DNA of 54,231 nt. It comes from Biscogniauxia marginata. Lineage: Eukaryota > Ascomycota > Sordariomycetes > Xylariales > Xylariaceae. Both the position numbers and the translations under genes were made by a program. Below are positions 1 to 10,400 of the stretch, piece by piece; within the stretch, counting starts at the first letter, position 1, and the number at the start of each line of letters is the position of its first letter. The notes below the pieces were generated by a model, which made no database searches, was not told the DNA's origin, and saw only the letters and a list, made by a program, of their open reading frames with translations. The DNA lies in the NCBI GenBank assembly GCA_022695795.1, contig MU404222.1, positions 1 through 54,231 on the forward strand. The letters are read 5' to 3'.

Positions 1-156
1 TTACCTTTTTAAAAACACTCACTTTTTTATCTAAAATTACACTCGGCCATTTATTTAAACCGAAAATTAATATACCCTTATACGCAGAATTTATATATGC
101 CCCCCCCCCCCCCCCCCCTTTAATCTACATCATTCCCGACCTGCCAATTACCAATC
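1..156. other. Left window end, AT-rich, with C homopolymer
   Basis: The first 99 bases are AT-rich and low in complexity. They are followed by a run of 19 C at 100-118 and then by the 3' end of the SHB17-like gene. No coding sequence is visible. The homopolymer close to the edge suggests an assembly break. Confidence 0.6.
100..118. repeat. Poly-C tract (19 nt)
   Basis: This is an uninterrupted run of 19 C about 100 bp from the left edge. It mirrors the poly-G tract about 90 bp from the right edge. Confidence 0.95.
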
Positions 157-1512
157 TCAATCAACTATGAAAGCGCCACCGAGTAGTATAGCAGGCTCTT
201 CGATGCTATGGTGTTCGTAACTACGAGCCCGATCATCGTCAGCGATCTCCGGTTACTATTGCCTCCTATAGACAGACAACCGCTATATCCTGTCACGTGG
301 TAACGATTTGGGGGAAAAGGGAAAAAATAAGAGAAAAGAAAAAAAAAAAATTAAGAACTAGAAAGCTAGCAAAAAGTAACTCACCTCAACGTGCCCACAC
401 CTCCAGCCTCGAGCAAAAGGGTTGGACCATCGGGTAGTTCCTTGCCGATCCATCTCATGGCGAAGGCGCGGAGAATATGGCCGTGGGCCACGACCAGCAC
501 ATCCCCGTGTGGCGCCTCGGCCGACTTGGGCTTGCCGATCACGGGCGCCTGCCACTTCTCCCGGATCTCCCGGATGAGGCGATCGACGCGCTCCGTGACG
601 TCCTTGGGGCTCCTGTGGTAGTGGACAAACGGACGAGTGATTAGTATGATTAGCCCGGAACTTATGAGAGCAAAACTCCTTCTAGGCCCATCGCAACTTA
701 TAATCAGGCTTGCGGCCTGAGGATATTAACAAATATAAAGAAAAGTGCAAGCCCAACTGTGAAAGAACTTTTAGGGGGGGGATCATCATTGTGTGTGTTA
801 CTTACTCGCCGCCGGCGCACCCGTCGCGCCAGATGTCCCAGTTCCGGCCGAGGCCCTGGCGCTCGCGGAGGTCGCGGATCTCGGGGCTCGTGACGCCCTC
901 GTAGTCGCCGTAGTCCCACTCGCGGATGTCCTCGGTGACCTCGACGCGCGCCTGGCAGCGGTGCTGGCTGGCCTCGAGCGACTGACCCGACCCGCAGTGC
1001 GTCTTCCAGGGCAGCGGGTCCCGGATGCCGAGGTTGAGCAGCTCGAAGGTGTGCTGCGCGCGCGTGCGCGGGGATACGTAGCTGTTCGCGTATATAGTCA
1101 GTCAGTCAGTCAGTCGGTCAGCCGGTCGTTCAGCCCTGTCTGGGTGGTTTCACAACATGAAATAATCTTAATTCTTCACGTCGAGCTACAAATTCTATTT
1201 TGGTTATTCTTCATCATTCGAGGGTTACATATACGCCCCCGATAGTCTCGGATGGTGGATAAGGAAAACCTATTTTCCCTTCTTTGTATCGTGTGATTAT
1301 ATGTGAGAGAGAAGCAAAATAGGAGGGACTCACATATGCGCAAGCTGTTTGGGTACTATCAATCTATCATCTCCTACGAGGGCCCAGCCCGTGGCCCTGA
1401 CTCTCTTTTCGCCATTAGCCGTCAGCGGGATGTCCGTCGAGCCCGTGTGTTTCCCGCTCAGTGACCACTCAGTCTCGCCGTGGCGGACGATGAAGACTCG
1501 TGGCGTAGACAT
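157..1512 (-). CDS. SHB17: Sedoheptulose 1,7-bisphosphatase-like histidine phosphatase (SHB17 type)
   Basis: The spliced model has four exons (1512-1334, 1081-806, 612-385, 220-157) and encodes 248 aa, close to the 271 aa of yeast Shb17. The protein starts with [16 protein letters not shown], the RHGE phosphohistidine motif of the phosphoglycerate mutase superfamily. It continues with the exon-joined [15 protein letters not shown] segment, [10 protein letters not shown] (acid/base region) and VVAHGHILR, which holds the second catalytic His. It ends with [17 protein letters not shown], a C-terminus typical of Shb17. Shb17 hydrolyses sedoheptulose 1,7-bisphosphate and links glycolytic triose phosphates to the non-oxidative pentose phosphate pathway (family knowledge). 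All four joins restore frame with GT-AG introns of 252, 193 and 164 nt. It is divergent from the next gene. A generic fungal phosphoglycerate mutase-like phosphatase is the alternative. Confidence 0.86.
1097..1123. repeat. (GTCA)n tetranucleotide repeat inside an intron
   Basis: Six to seven units of GTCA/GTCG lie near the 3' end of intron 1 of the SHB17-like gene, just upstream of its acceptor on the minus strand. Only simple-repeat character is visible. Confidence 0.8.
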
Positions 1513-2684
1513 GACTACCCGATCGAGGATGTGTTTCCCTTTTCTTAACACTAAAAATGACTTTGACTATGTATGAAATGATGCATGTAACCAGGTTGTA
1601 AGTGCTTGTGTTCTGGATATGATAATGCCTCTTCTTTCAAGAGCTGAACCTTAGCGATTTCAAGGCTTGGCTCCCCTAGAAAACGCCATAAGCTTGAACA
1701 AGTTATTAGATGGCCTATCCAATGAAAATGGAAAAGAAATAACTGGCTGTGCTTATAGTCCCTCTCAAATGGACTCACTTGGAGTAAATGCTTATAATGT
1801 ATTTTAAGAAAAGAATCTTCTTTGCAAATCAACCACCAAGAGAAGAAAGACACTTACTTAGGTAGGTATGTAAGTACCTACCAGTTACTACCAAAGGTTT
1901 AAATTAGGAAGATGACGTCTCAAAGCGATGCAGGCGGATTACTAAGGACCACTAACACCGTCGTCCGCAACCGCTCCCAGCTGCCACTAGACCGCCGGCT
2001 CTGGCAGCTCCGATTTTCCTGAGCTCGAGCTTTTCTGCCGCCGCCCACTCGCTTCAATCCCCAGACTTTGTCATCATCGTCATCGACATTACCAGCAGCT
2101 TTCCTTTCTCCCCCGGCGAGGCGCAGAGGGAAACATCCTACGGCGGCTATCAGAGACGACGGCACCACCGTTTCCAGGGATTTGCACTACACTGTTCGCC
2201 ACCGCGACGGCCCATTGGTCCTCCCTCCGCCCGCCGTCCTCAGGACCCCGAAGACGCCGAAGGTCCTGCCCTCGCCCGCGTTCCCGTCCCGCTCCATTAG
2301 CGGTGCCGATTAATTCGAGACCATCCCGGGAAGCTCGAGCCAGAACCGTAGAACCATTCGCAGTAGCAGCATCATTATCAACAGAAGCAGTGGCGGCGGC
2401 CGGATAAGTAATACTAGAGGTCGCGATAGCGACGACTACCACTGCTCATCTGGAGGCGGTTGCCCCCGCGATGAGCTGATGGTCCGTACGAGGCAGCAAC
2501 ATCGCCGCGCCGAGAAGAATAACACCAGTAGGAATAGTGAGAGGATCGGGGCGTGCGAGAGCTGCTGGAAGGGATACTGGGGCTGAGATTTTCCAAGCAT
2601 CATCTACCTCAATAAATATTGCAAAGACGGGATTCATCATTTGCAGTACTTGTGCGAAATATACAATTTTCAAGAACATATACG
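1513..2684. other. Divergent intergenic region with possible uORF
   Basis: About 1.2 kb separates the minus-strand SHB17-like gene from the plus-strand TM gene. The left half is AT-rich and has a TACCTACC-type microsatellite near 1855-1882. The right half (1912-2450) is GC-rich and open in several frames on both strands, without a recognisable protein. A 36-codon ATG-started frame lies at 1912-2022 (plus). The rest is probably promoter and long 5' leader. Confidence 0.5.
1912..2022 (+). other. Short ORF, possible upstream ORF (36 codons)
   Basis: An ATG at 1912 opens a 36-aa frame that ends at TGA 2020-2022. The peptide begins MTSQSDAGGLL and is rich in Arg and Leu. It matches nothing I recognise. 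It lies 660 bp upstream of the start of the small TM protein and could be a uORF in a long leader, a micropeptide or chance. Confidence 0.2.
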
Positions 2685-3265
2685 ATGTCTCCCCGCCCGC
2701 CACCAAGGGCCCCGTCCCGTCCGCCGCGACAGGTAAGGCGCGGCCCGGTGGCTCCTCCGCCCAGGGCAGGTTCCGCTGGCGGGATCGGAGTCGGCGGCAT
2801 CTCCGGGCTGACCATGAAGCGCATGATCTGGACGGGCGCATTCGCCGCGGTCGCAATCGCAGGCGCGATCTACGGCGCCGGTCTCAAGACGCAGCAGGAG
2901 TACAAAGCTGTAAGTTCTCCCCCCCCCTTTTTCTTTTCTTCTCTAAAAAAATACAACCTTTGACTTGCCTTGCGACAACCCGCCCTGTAATCTACTTCGC
3001 AGATATGTCAAATAGCAAAAATGAAATAAAAACTTGATGACTAATTCTATCGTCTCGTGATCGTTTGTGGCGCCCGCAGGAGAAAAAGCAAATCATCGAG
3101 ACTAGCGTCGAGAACCGTGTCCGCGACCTCGAAGAGCGCCGCGCCGGCCTCGTCGCCCAGAGGCTGCCTATAGAGCGGAAGCTCGGGGAGCTGAGGACGC
3201 GGATCAGGGAGAGCGAGCTTAAGCTTAGTAGCAATAGTAAGGACAGCGCCGAAGGGGACCGGTAA
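2685..3265 (+). CDS. Small single-pass membrane protein with C-terminal coiled coil
   Basis: Exons 2685-2909 and 3080-3265 encode 136 aa; the 170-nt GT-AG intron splits the gene between complete codons. Residues 1-42 are Pro/Arg-rich and basic with many small residues, consistent with a mitochondrial presequence or a disordered tail. Residues 46-66 form one hydrophobic segment (MIWTGAFAAVAIAGAIYGAG). Residues 76-120 are a charged, heptad-like helix with EKKQIIETSVENRV and RKLGELRTRIRESELK. The ATG at 2685 is the first in frame; the frame is open upstream but lacks another ATG. The layout resembles small mitochondrial inner-membrane assembly factors, but I cannot name the family, so no function is assigned. 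It converges on UBP6. Confidence 0.65.
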
Positions 3266-4392
3266 AAAAAAAAAAAGGATAAAAAAAAGGAAAGAAGTCC
3301 GATGATGATCCCTTGCGCCATGAACGAAAAGAGAGGATTCAGGCTTTGCGATTTGATGCTGCTGCTACGCTCCCGTCCTCGCCTTCTTTTATATGAAGGA
3401 TAGCATTGTGCCGTAGCGTGCGGCGTACAAACTAATGGAGGTTCTTGTCGTGCCTAGTGAAGGTACATAGGTACGACAGACAGGGGCTGGTACATGTTAG
3501 GTACCCCATACCGGCCTCCCCTTTTCAACGGCTACTCGCGAAAACCCCGGGGGTCCTACCTGCAGAGAGGGGCAGATGGACTTATGCGCTACAATACCGA
3601 GTCTTAAAACCGAAGGAAGTGTACGTGCGAAGGGAACATCACATCTCGTGATTTACGCGTCTTCCGAGATTTATTTTGAACTCGTACCTAGATCGGAAAT
3701 ATTTGGGCGCGTGACGGAATCAAAAGTCGTCACGGCTACAAGAACTACCTAGCCTTAGGTAGGTATCTATATGTAAACAAAAAGGTGGGCTAACTACCTA
3801 CAGATATATCGCGAGGATGTGGGCGGAAGAAGACGAAAGAGACATTAGGTAGAATTGTCAGCTAGCCAGGAGAAATCTTACCGTTTCCCGGTAGATATAT
3901 ATATATTCGAACCGATCGAGGTTTATATTATGTTACGGTTACGCTGTGTGGCATATAGAAATTACTTCTATGTATGCATTGCACTGCATAACACATGTCA
4001 CGTATCCCCCCGAGCAAAAAAAAAAAAAAAGGAAGAAAAAAAAAAGGAGAAATACTCGCATCTTACGGATGTGAACCGATTTGGACCCATCTATCTTGCA
4101 AAAAGTCACTTCGTTCGTTCTCTATAATAAAAAATGCTCTCCCTTCCTCGTCACTTCGGCCTTGGGAACCTTTGTTCTCTCTTCTCTCTTCTCTCTTCCG
4201 AGTTCCGAGAAGTTGTCTAATGCATTCGTCCATCCATCCTAATTCCACCATTTGTTTGTCCTACCCTGCCACGTAACGCCGTATGCGATGCATATTCGCC
4301 ACCAACCACCAACCACCACTACCCCCTTAGTTTCGTGACTTACCACCTCAGAAGAAAAGAAAGAGAAAAAAAAAAACTTTTTTCATTTCAAA
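3266..4392. other. Convergent intergenic region
   Basis: This is 3' flank shared by the small TM gene (+) and UBP6 (-). It contains A-tracts (3263-3290, 4017-4047), a TATATA stretch near 3895-3905 and pyrimidine-rich sequence at 4140-4330. Short ORFs here are not protein-like. No gene is seen. Confidence 0.6.
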
Positions 4393-6163
4393 TCACGCCA
4401 TGGTGCCGTCGGCCTCGGGCAGGGGGATGGCGCGGTACAGCAGGATGAGGGCGGAGTGGGACTCGCCGCCGCCGGCGAGGGCCTCGACCTTGTCCGAGGT
4501 GACCTCGGAGACCTTGTCGTCGTTGAACCACCACCACTTGCCGTCCTCGTCCTTGCGCTTGCCGGTCCGGGGGTCGAGCGGCGCCGTCTTCTTGACGTAG
4601 GCCGTGTAGTGGCCGCTGTCGGCGCTGGCGCCCTGGTGCGTGACCACGCCGCGCAGCTCGTACAGGCCGGACTGGTTCGCGCCGTCGTCGGCGGCGACGG
4701 CCGGGTCGATAAGCGCGTGGAGCTCCTTCTTGGCCGCGAGGAGCGCCGCGTCGCGCTCCGCGTCGATCTCGGCGTCCGTCTTGTAGTTCTCGGCCATCTC
4801 GACGTCGCCGTCGGCCGACTTCTTCTCGTCCTGCTTCTTGTTCTTCTCGTCTTTCTTCGGGGCCCTGTTATTATTATTATTAGAGCCCGAGGCCTCCGGG
4901 ACGTCGTCGTCGTCGCCGCCATGGTCCGTGATCCGCTTACGCCGCTTTCGCGCGCGCTCGATGTCTTCCTCGTCCTTGCGGATCTCGCGTACCTTGTCCC
5001 GGACCGGGATGAGCGCCTTCTTCAGGTTGTCGTCGCAGAACTCGATCACGTCGAGCTCGTGGGGAAAGGTGACCTTCCGCATGATCTTGGCCTTCTTCTG
5101 GGTCTCGCGCTTCCAGAAGAAGCGGACAAAGTGGACGGTCAGGTACTTGGGCAACCGGGAGATCTTGGACGTTTTGGTGTAAACAGCGTCTCTATCGAGA
5201 ACCTCGGATCTCTTCTCCAGCTTCTCGCTCAAGCCATTTGCGATACCGTCCCGTAGATGATTTGTGGCACCGTCGATGTGGCAATTTAGCTTAAGGAAGC
5301 TATCCTTAGATATGATAGGTTGCTCTCCGGCTTCCCTGGCCGCAGGCTCATCGCACACGAGCTCGGACGTAAATTCTCCTGACATATACCGTTCGACGAA
5401 GGAAGAGTCCGTAGTGGCATCGGGCGACGCCTTCACACGTAGCTTTTGGCGTAGCTGGGAAACTATCTGGGACCATGCCTCTTCGGCATCCTGTTGAGCA
5501 AAGCCGGCACCGGTCCGGGATCGCTCGGCGAACTGGGGAAAAGCACCCCGCAGTGCGGCTAGAAAGGCATGAGGGGTGTATGCGTCTTGAGTCTCGGACA
5601 TGTACTGGTAGAGGTCTCGTAGCTGTCTCGTCAAGTCGAGCTGAGGCAAAACACCGGTAGTGCTCGCGCTCTGTGGCTCGTATTTGACCAAGGAGTCCTG
5701 GAGCTCGGGGATAGCTCGTAGGGTCTGGAGGGTTGAGTTTAGGTAGCAGGTATTGCCAAGATTGGTTAAGCCGGCGGGTATGGCGCCCTCTTGCCGTGCA
5801 GCTTCGGCTTCGGTCATGTCCTCTATAAACTTGATCTGTTCCTTCGGTCGGGAGAGAATTTCCTGGTCCCCGTTTCCTGGCGTGCCCATCATCATGATCG
5901 TCTGGCCGGGCTTGAAGCCGAATTTGCTCATGGGGGCGTCATCTTTGAGCGGGCCTCCCTTGACCAGGACCTTTTGGCGTTCGGGTTCGACTCCGGTGAG
6001 GCTGTAGAGCTGGAACTTGAAGACTTCGCCAGTCGTCTCGGTGTCTACTTCGACATCGTACTTCTTGCCCGAATGCTTGATAACGACTGTTTATGTTAGC
6101 AAGTGTCGCGAGGTTTCGGTTTGGGGGAGAGTTCTGTTCTTCCTCACTTGGTATTGTCGCCAT
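4393..6163 (-). CDS. UBP6: Ubp6/USP14-type proteasome-associated ubiquitin-specific protease
   Basis: Exon 1 (6163-6148) has 16 coding nt and joins exon 2 (6086-4393) across a 61-nt GT-AG intron, giving 569 aa. Residues 3-75 form a ubiquitin-like domain, which docks on the 19S proteasome base in this family. The USP catalytic domain follows: the Cys box GLTNLGNTCYLNSTLQ has the nucleophile at Cys119, and the His box SADSGHYTAYV has His498, with WWWFNDDKVSEV downstream. The enzyme removes ubiquitin chains from proteasome-bound substrates. A Lys/Asp/Asn-rich low-complexity insertion with a possible NLS (RARKRRKR) and a poly-Asn stretch lies before the His box and makes the protein longer than yeast Ubp6 (499 aa) or human USP14 (494 aa). 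The gene is divergent from ARPC4 with about 0.5 kb between starts. Confidence 0.95.
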
Positions 6164-6181
6164 CTTGTGATAACGAGTTGT

Positions 6182-6226
6182 TGGTGTTGGTGTTGGTGGT
6201 GGTGGTGGTAGTGGTAGTGGTAGTGG
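6182..6226. repeat. (GGT)n/(GTGGTA)n microsatellite in UBP6 leader
   Basis: Imperfect GGT/GTA triplets run for about 45 bp immediately upstream of the UBP6 ATG, reading (ACC)n on the transcribed strand. Confidence 0.85.
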
Positions 6227-6413
6227 AAAGCCAAAGAGGTACCTGGTGGGTTGTGCTGTGTAATAAAATTGTTGCTGCAAGGCAAACGACGTGCGTCACC
6301 TAACAAGCAATTTGATGGCTGCCTTTCTGCGGAGGGCCGCAAGCTTGCAACCCTGGGCGGGCGACGGAGGGGTTCCCGAGCAAGCCACACAGAATGTGGC
6401 GTCCAACCATGTC

Positions 6414-6425
6414 TGACGTCACGTG
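6414..6425. promoter_or_regulatory. Overlapping CRE (TGACGTCA) and E-box (CACGTG)
   Basis: The 12-mer TGACGTCACGTG combines the full bZIP/CRE palindrome with a bHLH E-box. It lies in the middle of the UBP6/ARPC4 divergent promoter, so position and palindromy support a regulatory role. The factor that uses it is unknown. Confidence 0.4.
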
Positions 6426-6660
6426 TTGCTACTAGGTGGGTCGGTAGGTTGGAAGGTGCATTCTGCCCCACATTAGGATGGGATGGGGACTGTGTCGCTG
6501 TAGCTGTTCTGGCCGTGCTCCGTCTTCCGCAACGCACTCAGTGTACTTAATTATCGGCACAAGGCGGCCGCTTTCAGGGATCGCTACCCCCGTGTCTATT
6601 CACCTCTCCCGAAGACGACGTCCTTCCTTGTTCCTATCATAAAGACCATCGCGACCCATA

Positions 6661-7404
6661 ATGGTGGGTTATCTCTGCCCGCCCTTCGAGAAAACACCGC
6701 CTAACTGTCTCGCAGTCCCAATCTCTCCGCCCGTACCTCCAGTGTGTACGGAGCAGTCTCACGGCCGCCCTCTGCCTCTCCAACTTCGCCTCCCAGACTT
6801 CGGAACGACACAATGTTCCCGAGATCGAAGCTCAGACGTCGCCCGAGGTCCTGCTGAACCCCCTGATTATCGCGCGTAACGAAAACGAGAAGGTCCTCAT
6901 TGAGCCCAGCGTCAATAGTGTGCGGATTAGCATCAAGATCAAGCAGGCCGACGAAATCGAGAACATCCTAGTACACAAGTTTACTCGCTTCTTGACGCAG
7001 CGAGCAGAGGCATTCTTCATCCTGAGGAGGAAACCGATCAAAGTACGGCTGCTTGCAGTTCCCCTGAGCCGAGGGCTTCCACGTAGCTAACCACGCTCGG
7101 ACAGGGTTATGATATTTCGTTCCTAATAACAAACTTCCACACCGAGGAGATGTTGAAGCACAAGCTGGTCGACTTCATCATTCAATTCATGGAAGAAGTC
7201 GACAAGGAGATATCCGAGATGAAGCTATTCGTGCGTACTCCCAAGTGCCAGTACAATACGGCTACTTTAACATCGTTACGACTGACAAGAGTATAGTTGA
7301 ACGCGAGAGCACGATTTGTTGCCGAATCATTCTTGACACCTGCAAGTCCCCCGCAAATTATCTTCATTTTTGATCTCTTGCTAATAAGACTATAGTTTGA
7401 TTGA
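6661..7404 (+). CDS. ARC19: Arp2/3 complex subunit 4 (ARPC4, p20)
   Basis: Five coding exons (6661-6663, 6716-7042, 7105-7230, 7297-7341, 7396-7404) encode 169 aa, against 168 in the family. The product starts [20 protein letters not shown] and contains [39 protein letters not shown] and [20 protein letters not shown], all hallmarks of ARPC4. With ARPC2 it forms the structural core of the actin-branching Arp2/3 complex at cortical patches. The first coding exon is only the ATG. The last intron (7342-7395) needs a GC donor (GCAAGT) and has a good TGCTAATAAG branch site. Splicing it restores the expected C-terminus SFLTPFD, whereas reading through adds 17 unrelated residues. Confidence 0.93.
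7342..7395 (+). other. Predicted GC-AG intron of ARPC4
   Basis: The donor is T|GCAAGT, the branch site is TGCTAATAAG and the acceptor is CTATAG|TTT. The 54-nt intron lies in phase 0 and leaves a two-residue last exon (Phe-Asp-stop). GCAAGT is the standard consensus of GC-type donors spliced by the major spliceosome. Confidence 0.75.
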
Positions 7405-10400
7405 GAGATTACCCCGTCGTTTGTCGATAGATACCGAAGTAGATTACGATACATGAGTCTAGTCGGCGTTTAGGAGAACGTAAAATTGTAGATCAAAAGA
7501 CATATTTCACCCTCGCTACCGCATAGGTGAAAATGGAAACCATGTATAGCACCCACAAACAACAATATGCCGGCGATTAATGACCTAGCACATCGCACAT
7601 GCCATTTAAAGCTTAGATCCCGTCCCAAGCTCCTTACCGAAGCTTAGAAAGTCGACAGAATGAGATCGATAATAGACCTGTTGCATGATCAGCTGAGCCA
7701 ACTGGCAAAACGGGACCGCCGCTCCTCTTGACGGTAGCGACTAGGCAGTGAAGTATATACAGACAGCTAGCTACATGCAACAGGACCTCCTCAGTACTTG
7801 TTTATAAGCTCATCCTTGAGCCATAATCAAATACTGGTAAAGTTCCATGATCAATCATCAGGGTGTTTGGCTAGGTTCAGGCCCGACAGTAAAAAGTGGC
7901 CTCGTAGGATTCCACTGTACAGATATTCACTCACTCCGAACAACACTATCCTCTTTACAATTTTACTTTGCTTCCCCCCCTCCAGTGGGTTGTATCGAGT
8001 CCTTGGGGATAGAACCAGTGCCGGTGCAAGAGAGGAGTGAGGTATGCTAAATCTCGTGATTTCCTCCACCTCACCAAGGGCCGTACCACAACCTCTTAGC
8101 TACCTAGAATGCTTAATTGCATGCCGCTATTAAGCTACTCGTTGATATATATGGTCAGTGGTCATTTGTAGCTCAAACTAGATATAAAGTAATTCTTTCA
8201 GAAACCTACAAAGTTCTGGGAGCTAAATAGGTCGCTGTTTAGGAGGTTGGGTTTATTTAATCTCTCAGCTTTCTCCATCTCGTAACAGGATGTAACGAAT
8301 CTTCAGGCTAAAAATGAACAAAAGATATACGTATTACATACAGTAAAAATGAACGGGGTCATGGTTCCAGAAAAGCTATGGACGAGAAGACTCAAAATTA
8401 CAAATAAACTTCATTTCGCCATCTATTTATTTCTTGAACTTCCTTTAGTCAATTTCCTCCGAAAGGTTAGCATTGAACTAAAATATAAATACTATTTTCA
8501 AGCAGCCTGTTCTTTGAATTTCCAACTTCTCTGTAATACGCATTTACGTGCTTATTCCACTTTCAGTGGAGTCTAACACAGATTAAACCATTGTAGTTCT
8601 ATGTTCAACCATTCATTATTAGAGAAATTCTTTGTAGAATCAGTGTCATCGAGAATAATTCGTGGGAGTTCATCATTTACTGTGCTACATACAATACAAT
8701 AATTATGGGAAAGCTACACCAATCATATCCTTCAAGCTATCGAGTCTACTGTCGAAGCTTATAGGATCGATGATCCAGAGGATATTGAATAGGGAAACAA
8801 GATCGAGTCCTCTTTTGAGTTTTTCATTCGAGAAGATCCTAGTTACGGCGGACTTTCACGACAACAAGCCCGGCAAATGTTCCTCCAATGGGCATTATCA
8901 CTCCTAGAGTAGGACACATTCTGTGACTCCCGATACGACTACTTTCTGTATGTCGACGATGACGTGCTATACAAATTCGAAGCGGCAACATCCGGGGACG
9001 AAAATATTCTTCTGTATTACAGACCCTGCGTACAGACTCCGACTATAGCCTTACCGCCGAAAGCCTCACGTGTCGATCGTTGTACATGAGAGCACCTCTA
9101 TTTTGTCATTCAGATATCACCATACGGTGAACTGCTTCAATGCGTGTCTTTTTTCCCTTTACCACCAAACGACTTCCAAAATAATTTTAATAGCGTAGTT
9201 AGGTTTGGCTTCTTCTAGTTTCATAGGCTCATAAATCACTTTTAGTTAATAGTATATGTTATATGATTTAAGCAGGTGCTTCTTATTTTAATTATATATT
9301 AGTCTTGTCGACACCTTTATATACCGTGCTAATTAATTTCTAGATTATAACTTGGCTTAAAGATTTCTTTTACAAGCATGGCTGCTTTATCTTGACTTTT
9401 TATTTAAGCTTTGATTCACCTTTAACACATTGTACTGGTTTAGAAATGGGGTATCATGTTGTAGCCGAGGAGTAATGGGGTTTTGCAACTTTATTTATCT
9501 GCTGTCCCTAGACAAATAACTGTTGGCGGCAGAAACTTCACACACGATTTGATAATGGAATGGGAAAGTATACTTGCCTACGCCATAAATGAATTGTTAT
9601 TTGTTAAAACTGTTCCTAGGTGGGTATACGAGCAAGGCATGAGGAAATATACCGTCAATGCCGTATCATCGTCACTTGATATGCTTTGCCGCCTTCTAAA
9701 CTTGTAAATACACAATCATCATCACGACGCGGACCTCGTAAAGGGGTACAAACGTAGCTGCTAGGTGAAGAGCTAGAACTAGAGATGCATAGCCAGTGAT
9801 ATTCTTGCATATAAAACACTCCCTTTGTTTCCACGCAGGCCTGTGCCCGTGATTCCTTACTGTCTGACTAGTACAAGCCACAATAGTTCCTAGGGATAGA
9901 TTCCTCGACAACTACTAAATTCATAAATCTTTGTTGACGACTTCATTTTTCCTCTGCAGTAGCCAGAACAACTAAGCCAACAGCAGCAGCAGGTCGTCCC
10001 GGCAATCGATCTCTACGTTAATTTGCCCATGATTAACTTCACCAGTCTGTTAAGGATAAGAATCAGTTGATATTGTTGCTAAGTCAACACCACTTCACCA
10101 GGTAAACTACTCGGCCCTGTCCTTAACTTTGACTTCTTTGACTAAAGCACAACAACCTCATGTCGATTAGGGGCCCCGGCTTCTTTTAGTACTTGAAAAC
10201 AAAAACTCACGTCTCCAGGTCATGGAGACCCTGAACAAGATTGTTCCATGCATGAGAATTTCTGTCGCTGTCCTCAAACTATCTACCCTTCTTGGATACC
10301 CATTCCATTCCCTATTCCCTTTCCCTCCACATATCCCAACAGCTAACACATCTAACTCCGCGCTTCTAGCCTTCATGATACTCACGCCCTTTAGTACTCT

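Larger units (their letters stand above)
6164..6660. promoter_or_regulatory. Divergent promoter region of UBP6 and ARPC4
   Basis: This 497-bp gap must hold both promoters, since the two genes are transcribed away from each other. It contains a GGT-repeat block in the UBP6 leader and a palindromic TGACGTCA overlapping CACGTG. No ORF looks real. Confidence 0.6.

Noticed and set aside
2089..2442. 117-codon minus-strand ORF upstream of the small TM gene
   Set aside because: The GC-rich block is open on both strands; composition is low complexity and no start context or partner exon was found.
4383..4922. 179-codon minus-strand ORF rich in Thr, Arg and Ser
   Set aside because: It is a shifted reading frame of UBP6 exon 2 with highly repetitive composition.
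4456..5256. 266-codon plus-strand ORF
   Set aside because: It lies antisense within the UBP6 catalytic domain and is a GC-bias shadow with Val/Leu/Arg runs and no domain.
8945..8965. YVDDD peptide suggesting a reverse transcriptase
   Set aside because: No other RT motifs, RNase H, integrase or LTRs are near; the surrounding peptide does not read as a polymerase.
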